Shown here piece after piece: positions 1-6,090 of a stretch of DNA of 14,146 nt. Each line of letters starts with the position of its first letter. Positions within the stretch are counted from its first letter, which is position 1. The notes under the pieces were generated by a model. That model was not told where the DNA came from and searched no databases. It saw only the letters and a list, made by a program, of their open reading frames with translations. Position numbers and translations under genes: made by a program. This stretch comes from CBDUUP01 sp965370435 (GTDB lineage Bacteria; Chloroflexota; Anaerolineae; Anaerolineales; UBA11579). The stretch is from positions 1 to 14,146 of the forward strand of contig CBDUUP010000078.1 of NCBI GenBank assembly GCA_965370435.1. The letters are read 5' to 3'.

Positions 1-2
1 CA

Positions 3-203
3 GGGGACCATGAAAACTATATTACCCCTAAATATCTTGCCAAATTTATTTTAGAGAATGTCTTAGACATGTCAATAGTGGCTAATGGAAATGTAATAAA
101 ACTATTCAAGTATAGTAAAACTTTTTATCAAAATGGTTATTTTGAACGAAATCCTAGATTACCGTCAGATGAAATTGAAGTGAAAGAGAGGATAAATGAG
201 TAA
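3..203 (+). CDS. C-terminal end of an unidentified protein (5' truncated by window edge)
   Basis: An open frame runs without a stop from the window edge to TAA at 201-203, giving about 66 residues. The peptide has no motif I recognise; it contains the stretch ITPKYLAKFILENVL and ends in VKERINE. The sequence is strongly AT-rich with AAA, AAT and TTA codons, unlike the C-rich genes downstream, which suggests a foreign or recently acquired gene. Its stop overlaps the start of the next gene by 8 bases, so the two are probably cotranscribed and translationally coupled. Function unknown; the missing 5' part would be needed to identify it. Confidence 0.6.
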   Translation, partial: GDHENYITPKYLAKFILENVLDMSIVANGNVIKLFKYSKTFYQNGYFERNPRLPSDEIEVKERINE

Positions 204-585
204 GTGGGAACAATTCAAAATGGAAGAACGAATATTTAGCATCTTGCAGGATGTGCTCGACTCAATCGAGGATCATCATTTAGGGCGTGCCTATCTGACC
301 GCCTATCAGATCGCCATCGAGTATAAACGCCGTCATCCAGAAGACTTTGCCGCCTTCGGCTATCCGCTGGGCGGGATTGGCACGGGCAAGCGCAATAGTC
401 TGTCGCAGTACATTGCACTACGATTATCAGTGCTTATGCGTGACGACAAGTTGCCTCAGATGGAAGGTGGATTTCTTTCTAATCAACATCTCAAAGGGAT
501 TCATTTCTGGGATGGAGATGAAGAAGTAACCTCATCGTTGACTGATTCTGGTTTCCCACTTTCCATGTTTCGATTAAGGAAGTAG
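196..585 (+). CDS. hypothetical protein, 129 aa
   Basis: A complete 129-residue ORF whose ATG lies inside the end of the preceding gene, with an AGAGG ribosome-binding site four bases upstream, so it is probably coupled to that gene. The protein looks soluble: no signal peptide or membrane segment is visible. The N-terminal half is predicted helical (SILQDVLDSIEDHH), followed by a Gly-rich GYPLGGIGTGKRNSLSQYIA segment (residues about 56-75) and a C-terminal part containing EGGFLSN. The Gly-rich stretch superficially recalls a P-loop but lacks the full GxxxxGK[ST] pattern, since GTGKRN has no S or T after the lysine. I do not recognise the family. Base composition is intermediate between the AT-rich gene before it and the GC-rich genes after it. 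Confidence 0.65.
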   Translation: MSKWEQFKMEERIFSILQDVLDSIEDHHLGRAYLTAYQIAIEYKRRHPEDFAAFGYPLGGIGTGKRNSLSQYIALRLSVLMRDDKLPQMEGGFLSNQHLKGIHFWDGDEEVTSSLTDSGFPLSMFRLRK

Positions 586-648
586 GTTTATATCGCCTTA
601 TTCGCGTGATTAGCGGATAACCAATTTTTACCACCAACAAACCAAAAC

Positions 649-1560
649 ATGGACACCCCCACCCCTCCCCAACCCTCACGCCTCGCCCGAATCTTCCTCT
701 CCCCCCAGGAAAAACGCCCGCGGGCCGGATGGCGATTGCTGGCCCAGTTCCTCCTCCTGGTCCTCTTCGTGATCGCAGCCGGATTGCCCGCTTTGATCAT
801 CTTGGTTCTCCTGGAAACCTTCCTTTACCTGCCCGAAACAATCTCCTTTCAAATCATCAACTCCCTCACCCTGCTCTTGGCGGTCATACCCTCGGTTTAC
901 ATCGCCCGCCGCTGGATAGACCGCCGCACCTTCAACAGCCTGGGCCTGGACTGGAACCCCAAAGCCGCCCGCGACCTCTATTTCGGCATCGCCCTCTCCG
1001 GCTTGCAGATGGGCGGCATCTACCTGGTGGAATGGGCGGCGGGCTGGCTGGACTTCACCGGCTTTGCCTGGCAGTCCCAGCCGGTGGGTCACGTTCTGAT
1101 CGGATTACTATTGATGCTGGCCGTCTTCATCGTCGTCGGTTGGCAGGAGGAACTGCTGACCCGGGGCTACTGGCTTCAAAACCTGGAGCAAGGCCTGAAC
1201 CTCCCCTGGGCGGTTTTGCTCTCCTCCATTTTATTCGGGTTGTTGCATCTCTTCAATCCCGAGGCCTCCTGGGCATCCACGCTGGGTCTGGTCGCCGCCG
1301 GACTTTTCCTCGCCTACCCCTACCTGCGCACCCGCCAACTCTGGCTCTCCATCGGCCTGCACATCGGATGGAATTTCTTCGAGGGCGTCATTTTCGGTTT
1401 CCCCGTCAGCGGGATGCCGACCTTCCGCCTGATCAAACACCAGGTCTCCGGCCCAGAGATATGGACCGGCGGCGCATTTGGCCCCGAGGCCGGGCTGATC
1501 GTCCTGCCCGCGCTGGCCCTGGGCGCGCTGCTCATCCGCTGGTATACTCGCAAATCGTGA
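649..1560 (+). CDS. CPBP family intramembrane metalloprotease (CAAX protease-like)
   Basis: A 303-residue polytopic membrane protein with the three motifs of the CPBP/Abi family (Rce1-like): EELLTRG (EExxxRG) at residues 167-173, FGLLH (FxxxH) at 196-200, and H238 with N242 in LHIGWN. In this family these Glu, His and Asn residues are proposed to form the active site in the membrane. Hydrophobic segments flank the motifs, including about residues 29-58, 68-85, 148-165 and 208-225, with one more near the C terminus. Family members are linked to prenyl-protein processing, bacteriocin self-immunity or membrane-protein turnover; nothing nearby indicates the substrate. The start is preceded by no clear ribosome-binding site. 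The 62-base gap upstream (586-648) shows nothing recognisable. Confidence 0.85.
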   Translation: MDTPTPPQPSRLARIFLSPQEKRPRAGWRLLAQFLLLVLFVIAAGLPALIILVLLETFLYLPETISFQIINSLTLLLAVIPSVYIARRWIDRRTFNSLGLDWNPKAARDLYFGIALSGLQMGGIYLVEWAAGWLDFTGFAWQSQPVGHVLIGLLLMLAVFIVVGWQEELLTRGYWLQNLEQGLNLPWAVLLSSILFGLLHLFNPEASWASTLGLVAAGLFLAYPYLRTRQLWLSIGLHIGWNFFEGVIFGFPVSGMPTFRLIKHQVSGPEIWTGGAFGPEAGLIVLPALALGALLIRWYTRKS

Positions 1561-1628
1561 ACCCTACTCCCCGCGAAAAACTTCCTCGTTTTCTACGCGC
1601 ACTCCGCGATAAAAATCAATAATTCTCC

Positions 1629-3161
1629 ATGACCTTCCTACTCGCCTTCACCCCCATCATCATCATCCTGCTCCTCATGGTCGGCTTGCGCTGGGGCGCG
1701 GCCCGGGCTGGCGCCGCCGGATACCTGACCGCCCTCCTCATCGCCCTGGCCTTCTTCGGCGCTGGCCCCCAACTGCTGGCCTACGCCCACACCAAAGCCT
1801 TGCTCCTGACCCTGGACGTGCTGTTCGTCATCTGGTCGGCCTTCTTGCTGTTCCGGGTGTCCGACGAAGCCGGGACCATCGAAACCATCGGCAATGCCCT
1901 CTCCCACCTCACCGCCGACCGGGGCATGTTGGCCCTCATCATCGGCTGGGTCTTCGGCACCTTCTTGCAGGGTGTGGGCGGGTTCGGCGTGCCGGTGGCC
2001 GTCATCGCCCCTCTGATGGTGGGCCTCGGCTTCACCCCCCTGGCCGCCGTCGTCATCCCCTCCATAGGGCATTCCTGGGCGGTCACATTTGGCTCCCTGG
2101 GTTCCTCTTTCCAGGCCCTGATGGCCGCCACCAACCTGCCCGGCGACCAGTTGGCTCCCGCCGCCGCCCTCTTCCTGGGGATCGCAGGTTTAGCCGTCGG
2201 CGTCATAGTCGCCCACGCGGCCGGAGGTTGGAGGGCTTTGCGCCGCCTGTTGTTCCCCGTGGCCGTGCTGGGTCTGGTGATGGGCGTCGTCCAGTATTTC
2301 GTCGCCGTCTCCGGCCTGTGGAACATCGCCGCCTTCTGCGGAGGATTGGCCGGGCTGCTGGTCGGATTTCCCCTCGCCAGCCGCTACCGGGGCGACCAAC
2401 AGAACGCCGAAAAACTCAACCTGCGGGCTCTCGGAATCGCCATCTCCGGCTACGCGGTGTTAATAGTCTTCACCCTCTGCATCCAACTGATCCCCGCGGT
2501 GCGCGCCTTCCTGGGGCAGGTCGTCATCCAGGTTGACTTCCCCGAAGTGAGTACCGCCCTGGGCTACGTCACCCCCGCCGGGTTTGGGCGCAAGATCCCC
2601 CTCTTCCGCCACGCGGGGGCCATCCTCACCTATTCTTCCCTCATCGCCTACCTCATTTACCGCCGGGCCGGGCTGTATAAACCGGGCGCGGCGGGACGCA
2701 TCGCAAGCGGCACCATCCGCCGGGTGATGTCCTCCAGCGTCGGTATCGCCGCTATGGTGGCGATGGCGATGGTAATGTCCCACGCCGGGATGACCGACAC
2801 CCTGGCCCGCGGCTTGGCGGATGGCGTAGGGGCCGCCTTCCCCGCCATGTCGCCCTGGATTGGCGCGCTGGGCGCTTTCATGACCGGCTCCAACACCAAC
2901 TCCAACGTCGTCTTCGCCGCCTTGCAGCTTCGCACCGCCGAACTACTCGGCTACACCGTCGCCATCATCCTCGCCGCCCAGACCGCCGGGGCCGCTCTCG
3001 GCTCGGTCATCGCCCCCACCAAGATCGTGGTCGGAGCCAGCACCGCCGGCATGGGCGGGCGGGAAGGCGAGATCATGCGCAAGATGCTGCTCTACACCGG
3101 CCTGCTGGTCCTCCTCATCAGCGTGCTGGCCGTGATCGCCATTATGTTAACCTCACCCTAA
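1629..3161 (+). CDS. lctP: L-lactate permease family transporter (LctP/LldP)
   Basis: A 510-residue, almost entirely hydrophobic protein with about 12 or more predicted membrane segments, matching the lactate permease family (proton-coupled uptake of lactate, and of glycolate in some members). Recognisable conserved blocks are GVGGFGVPVAVIAPLM at about residues 115-130, IPSIGHSWAVTFGSLGSS at about 143-160, GSNTNSNVVF at about 420-429, and GSVIAPTKIVVGAS followed by GREGEIMRK at about 458-486. It is slightly shorter than typical members (about 530-560). No lactate dehydrogenase or lactate-oxidation genes adjoin it, so lactate as substrate is a family-level inference. It lies 68 bases after the CPBP gene on the same strand; cotranscription is possible, but no strong ribosome-binding site is seen. 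Confidence 0.88.
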   Translation: MTFLLAFTPIIIILLLMVGLRWGAARAGAAGYLTALLIALAFFGAGPQLLAYAHTKALLLTLDVLFVIWSAFLLFRVSDEAGTIETIGNALSHLTADRGMLALIIGWVFGTFLQGVGGFGVPVAVIAPLMVGLGFTPLAAVVIPSIGHSWAVTFGSLGSSFQALMAATNLPGDQLAPAAALFLGIAGLAVGVIVAHAAGGWRALRRLLFPVAVLGLVMGVVQYFVAVSGLWNIAAFCGGLAGLLVGFPLASRYRGDQQNAEKLNLRALGIAISGYAVLIVFTLCIQLIPAVRAFLGQVVIQVDFPEVSTALGYVTPAGFGRKIPLFRHAGAILTYSSLIAYLIYRRAGLYKPGAAGRIASGTIRRVMSSSVGIAAMVAMAMVMSHAGMTDTLARGLADGVGAAFPAMSPWIGALGAFMTGSNTNSNVVFAALQLRTAELLGYTVAIILAAQTAGAALGSVIAPTKIVVGASTAGMGGREGEIMRKMLLYTGLLVLLISVLAVIAIMLTSP

Positions 3162-3170
3162 CCCTCCCCC

Positions 3171-3206
3171 GTAGGGTCCTGAGCCTGCCGAAGGATACGC
3201 CCCTAC
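3171..3206. repeat. short interspersed palindrome (CCTGAGCCTGCCGAAGG type)
   Basis: GTAGGG (3171-3176) pairs with CCCTAC (3201-3206), and an inner TCCT/AGGA pairing encloses GAGCCTGCC. The core CCTGAGCCTGCCGAAGG recurs in variant form near 13066-13082. It lies just after the permease stop, so it could act as a 3' hairpin, but the lack of a T-run argues against a classical terminator. Confidence 0.6.
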
Positions 3207-3226
3207 GATGATAATAGGTGTCCCCC

Positions 3227-3793
3227 ATGCCCAAAGATTACACCCAACCTCCCTACACCAATATGCGCAAGAGCGAAAGAGCACAGGACGACGATTGGAT
3301 CCGAGCCTTCCTGAACAACGCCCCCTTCGGCTCGTTGGCGACCCAGAGCCAGGGCCAACCCTTCATCCACGTGAAAAACATCGTCTACGATGAGGCCAGC
3401 CACGCAATCTACTTCCACGGCGCCCGCACTGGCCGCGGCCCCTCCAACCTCGCCGAAGACGGCCGCGTCTGCCTCAGCGTCAGCGAGATGGGCCGCCTGC
3501 GCACCGACGAGGTCGCTCTGGAGTTCGGCGTCGAATATGCCAGCGTGATCGTTTTCGGGAAGGCCTCTCTCCTCACCGATGACGAGGAGAAGCTCCGGGG
3601 ACTGCAAATGCTGATGGACAAATACTTCCCCCACCTCCGCCCCGGCGAACACTACCGCCCCATCACCGAAGACGAACTCAAACGCACCGCCGTCTACCGC
3701 ATAGACATCGACGAATGGAGCGGCAAACAGGAAAAAGCTGACGACGACGAGACAGGCGCCTTCTTCTTCGGCAGCCCGCCGGAGGCGTCCTAA
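3227..3793 (+). CDS. pyridoxamine 5'-phosphate oxidase family protein (FMN-binding split barrel)
   Basis: A soluble protein of 188 residues resembling the PPOX/NimA-like flavin-binding split-barrel family. The pattern seen is an N-terminal helix with DDDWIRAFLNNAPFGSLATQ, then QPFIHVKNIVYDEASHAIYFHGA, then RVCLSVSEMGRL, and a strand bearing YASVIVFGKASL. In related proteins this barrel binds FMN at a dimer interface and reduces or oxidises small molecules; the substrate is unknown here. I choose the ATG at 3227 because AGGTG at 3216-3220 sits six bases upstream. A GTG at 3218 in the same frame would add three residues but would overlap that site. The C-terminal tail (ADDDETGAFFFGSPPEAS) is acidic and probably disordered. 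Confidence 0.82.
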   Translation: MPKDYTQPPYTNMRKSERAQDDDWIRAFLNNAPFGSLATQSQGQPFIHVKNIVYDEASHAIYFHGARTGRGPSNLAEDGRVCLSVSEMGRLRTDEVALEFGVEYASVIVFGKASLLTDDEEKLRGLQMLMDKYFPHLRPGEHYRPITEDELKRTAVYRIDIDEWSGKQEKADDDETGAFFFGSPPEAS

Positions 3794-3800
3794 AAATTTA

Positions 3801-3867
3801 TTAACCACCAAGACACAAAGACACGAAGAAAAACAAAAACTTTGTGTCTTCGTGCCTTTGTGGTTAC
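3801..3867. repeat. imperfect inverted repeat with 28-nt arms
   Basis: The left arm 3801-3828 matches the reverse complement of the right arm 3840-3867 at 23 of 28 positions without gaps, around an A-rich 11-base loop. Most mismatches are A/G changes that still allow G-U pairing in RNA, so a long hairpin is likely if transcribed. Each arm is itself built of a GACACAAA/GACACGAA unit. It fills the gap between the PPOX gene and the next small gene. It may act as a terminator or as a dispersed repetitive palindrome. Confidence 0.7.
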
Positions 3868-3883
3868 AAAAAGAAATAATCCC

Positions 3884-4066
3884 ATGAATAACTTCCTCAA
3901 CTGGCTCAGCGAGCATAAATTCCAGGCTCACCTGACTGCCTTCTTGCTCATCGCTCTCCCCTCCATCCTGCTTTACTTCGCCGCCCAACAAAACACCCCC
4001 GGCTGGACCTGGGCGCTGCTGGGTTTGATCGCCCTGGGAAACCTGCTCGCCATCTGCGTGCGCTGA
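3884..4066 (+). CDS. small membrane protein, 60 aa, two predicted transmembrane helices
   Basis: From ATG at 3884 the ORF encodes 60 residues. A short amphipathic start (MNNFLNWLSEHKFQAH) is followed by two hydrophobic helices, about residues 17-33 and 41-58, separated by QQNTPGW. A longer version using TTG at 3842 is possible but would translate through the inverted repeat, so the ATG is preferred. The ribosome-binding site is weak. The sharp hydrophobic pattern and GC-rich codon use like its neighbours support a real gene. No function is recognisable. Confidence 0.6.
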   Translation: MNNFLNWLSEHKFQAHLTAFLLIALPSILLYFAAQQNTPGWTWALLGLIALGNLLAICVR

Positions 4067-4134
4067 AACTTAGAGCAGTGGGGGCTATCCAACGCCGAAA
4101 TGATCACAAATTTTTATCAAATATATTGTTTTTA

Positions 4135-4280
4135 TCAGTGTTTTCAGTGTATCAGCGTTCTCAGTGTTTCAGTGTTTTCAGTGTATCAGCGTTCTCAGTG
4201 TTTCAGTGTTCTCAGTGTTTCAGTGTTCTCAGTGTTTCAGCGTTCTCAGCGTTCTCAGTGTTCTCAGTGTTCTCAGTGTT
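4135..4280. repeat. tandem repeat of 8-9-bp TCAGTGTT(C)-type units
   Basis: About 146 bases consist almost wholly of units TTTCAGTG, TTCTCAGTG, TATCAGCG and TTCTCAGCG. A higher-order block (TTTTCAGTGTATCAGCG followed by TTCTCAGTG) occurs twice near the left end, showing local duplication. Frames stay open across it (a 75-residue ORF rich in SVFSV and QCFSV), but that is a by-product of a T-rich repeat without stops. It occupies the gap between the small membrane protein and the AbiE pair, directly upstream of the likely abiE promoter. Confidence 0.9.
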
Positions 4281-4300
4281 AAATATTCCCCAAAATAGAG

Positions 4301-4306
4301 TATAAT
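4301..4306 (+). promoter_or_regulatory. probable -10 element of the abiE operon
   Basis: A perfect TATAAT lies about 50 bases before the antitoxin ATG, just after the tandem repeat. No good -35 is found at the right distance (GTTAAA or TTAAAT only), so activity may be weak or regulator-dependent. AbiEi antitoxins usually repress their own promoter; no convincing inverted repeat was found here. Confidence 0.45.
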
Positions 4307-4358
4307 ATTTCTTGTAACCATAACATCAATAATCAATAGTTTCACAACACTAAATAAC

Positions 4359-5168
4359 ATGTACCTAAGCGCACGCGAAGAAGAATTCCTATCCACTCTG
4401 GCCTCAACTGGACAGAGCATCTTTGAGTTGGAGCAAGCTCTAGACTTCTGGAAGAGCCGGGCCAACGCCTCCAACGCGCTCAGCCGGTTGGTCCGAAAGG
4501 GTTGGTTGAAACGGATAGACCGCGGCGTCTATCTGATTGTCCCCTTGGAAGCGGGGCCAGACCGGGCCTGGTCTGAAAGCGCCCTGGTGATCGCCCCTTA
4601 TCTCGTGAAACCATCCGCCATCGCCTATTGGTCCGCCATGCACTACTGGAACATGACCGAGCAGCTGCCCCAGGTGGTTTTTGTGCAGACTACTCGCAGG
4701 AAACGGTCCCAGGAATATTTTGGGGTGCAGTATCGTTTCGTCACCGTAAAAGAATCTCGATTTTTCGGCATCTTGCAACGCCCCTCCCCAGGCAAGCCCA
4801 TTAGCATTACCGACCGGGAAAAAACCTTGCTGGACGCCGCCGCTCGCCCTGATTTATGCGGCGGTATCATCCAATTGGCCCAGGCGTTAAAAACAGCCGC
4901 CTCGGACGTAGATTGGGAAAAGCTAGATCGCTATCTCATCCAATGGGGCGGCGGAACCGTCCTCAAGCGGCTGGGCTATCTGACCGAGGCCATGTCGCTG
5001 CCCCTCCCCAATCGTGAAAAGCGGCTGGAACGGTGGCGCCGATCGCTCACTCAAGGAATCTCCCAACTTGAACCCGGGATGGGAGCAACCGGCCCTACAG
5101 TGACCCGTTGGCGGATACAGGTGAACGTAGACCTTCGCCATCTGCACGGAGAAAGAGTAGCAACATGA
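4359..5168 (+). CDS. abiEi: AbiEi family antitoxin
   Basis: A 269-residue protein with the architecture of type IV antitoxins of the AbiE system. An N-terminal winged helix (about residues 1-65, with ANASNALSRLVRKGWLKRID and RGVYLIVP) is followed by a C-terminal antitoxin domain containing PYLVKPSAIAYWSAMHYW and ITDREKTLLDAAARPDL. In this family the N-terminal domain represses the operon and the C-terminal domain counteracts the AbiEii toxin without stable complex formation. The stop TGA overlaps the toxin ATG as ATGA, typical of this operon. No Shine-Dalgarno sequence precedes the ATG; a short leader after the TATAAT at 4301 is likely. The last 40 or so residues are less conserved in appearance. 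Confidence 0.88.
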   Translation: MYLSAREEEFLSTLASTGQSIFELEQALDFWKSRANASNALSRLVRKGWLKRIDRGVYLIVPLEAGPDRAWSESALVIAPYLVKPSAIAYWSAMHYWNMTEQLPQVVFVQTTRRKRSQEYFGVQYRFVTVKESRFFGILQRPSPGKPISITDREKTLLDAAARPDLCGGIIQLAQALKTAASDVDWEKLDRYLIQWGGGTVLKRLGYLTEAMSLPLPNREKRLERWRRSLTQGISQLEPGMGATGPTVTRWRIQVNVDLRHLHGERVAT

Positions 5169-6043
5169 TACTTGAAGCGGAGATCAGACGAGAGGCAGCC
5201 CGTTTGAATGTGGATCCGATGGTCATAGACCTGGATTACAGTCTCGGTTGGTTCTTGCTGTGTTTGGCGAATTCCGGGGAGACGGCCCAAAATCTGCGCT
5301 TCAAGGGAGGCACCAGCCTGCGCAAATGTTATTTCGGCGATTACCGCTTCTCGGAGGACCTTGATTTCACCGCCACTGGATTAGTCATCCCTGAAAAGTT
5401 GATGGCCTTGGTGAGCGAGATCACTGCCCGGTCGGCTGAACAAGATGGGCCAGATTTTTCAGCCGCGCCGGCTCGTCTGGAAATGGTTGATGATGATTAT
5501 GGCAGCGAGTCCTACCAGTTGTGGGTTTATTATCGAGGCCCTTTACGCTGGGGAGGATCCCCCCGCGCCATCCGTCTGGACATCACCCGCCGCGAAAAAC
5601 TCATCTTGCCTCCCTCCTCCAGGGCCATTCTCCATCCCTATTCAGATAAAGGCTTCTTCGTAGATACCCAGATAGACTGTTACCCGCTGGAGGAGATCAT
5701 GGCGGAGAAATTGCGCGCCGTGGGAGGCCAACGTCGCTTTGCCATCTCCAGGGATGTCTATGACCTTTTCACCCTCAGTCAAAAAGGCGTTTCCATCGAC
5801 CGTGTCATCCCCTTGTTGGCCGAAAAATTCAAAGCTCGGGGAATCGACCTCTCACAGCTATCCAGGGAGCGTCTCGCCCAACGGCGCGCCGAATTCCAGA
5901 TTGACTGGGATCGGCGCTTGAGTTACCTGGTAAAGATCCAACAGCTCCCCTCTTTTGAATCAGCCTGGGAGCACGTCCTCCAAATGATAGACCTGGCCCA
6001 GAAAGCACTTCAAAACCCAGACCCCACTCCCGACAGCAATTGA
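5165..6043 (+). CDS. abiEii: AbiEii nucleotidyltransferase toxin
   Basis: A 292-residue DNA-polymerase-beta-type nucleotidyltransferase of the AbiEii family. Motif I is FKGGTSLRK (residues 46-54, with G48, G49 and S51) and RFSEDLDF (61-68, with D65 and D67 as metal ligands). A downstream RLDIT carries D139. Motifs III/IV appear as AEKLRAV (180-186) and SRDVYDLF (195-202), with K182, R196, D197 and D200. All signature residues are present, so the toxin looks intact. Toxins of this family block growth by nucleotide transfer, some onto tRNA acceptor ends; in phage defence they cause abortive infection. I chose the ATG at 5165, which overlaps the antitoxin stop by four bases; a longer frame from 5108 would overlap the antitoxin needlessly. 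Confidence 0.9.
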   Translation: MILEAEIRREAARLNVDPMVIDLDYSLGWFLLCLANSGETAQNLRFKGGTSLRKCYFGDYRFSEDLDFTATGLVIPEKLMALVSEITARSAEQDGPDFSAAPARLEMVDDDYGSESYQLWVYYRGPLRWGGSPRAIRLDITRREKLILPPSSRAILHPYSDKGFFVDTQIDCYPLEEIMAEKLRAVGGQRRFAISRDVYDLFTLSQKGVSIDRVIPLLAEKFKARGIDLSQLSRERLAQRRAEFQIDWDRRLSYLVKIQQLPSFESAWEHVLQMIDLAQKALQNPDPTPDSN

Positions 6044-6090
6044 ACGCTCGCGAAAACCGCCTGCGATTACGCCTCTATTAGGACAAACCG

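Noticed and set aside
345..440. P-loop NTPase motif in the 129-residue protein
   Set aside because: GYPLGGIGTGKRN lacks the S/T after GK and there is no Walker B motif.
729..1622. 297-residue plus-strand frame overlapping the CPBP gene
   Set aside because: Arg/Pro-rich translation typical of an out-of-frame shadow; the CPBP frame carries all family motifs.
3203..3991. 262-residue minus-strand ORF across the PPOX gene
   Set aside because: Passes antisense through the PPOX gene and the inverted repeat; low-complexity Gly/Val/Ala composition.
4135..4280. CRISPR array
   Set aside because: Units are 8-9 bases and contiguous, with no spacers of unique sequence and no cas genes nearby.
4078..4305. 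75-residue ORF rich in SVFSV and QCFSV
   Set aside because: It is the translation of the tandem repeat 4135-4280, and another frame is equally open; no ribosome-binding site.
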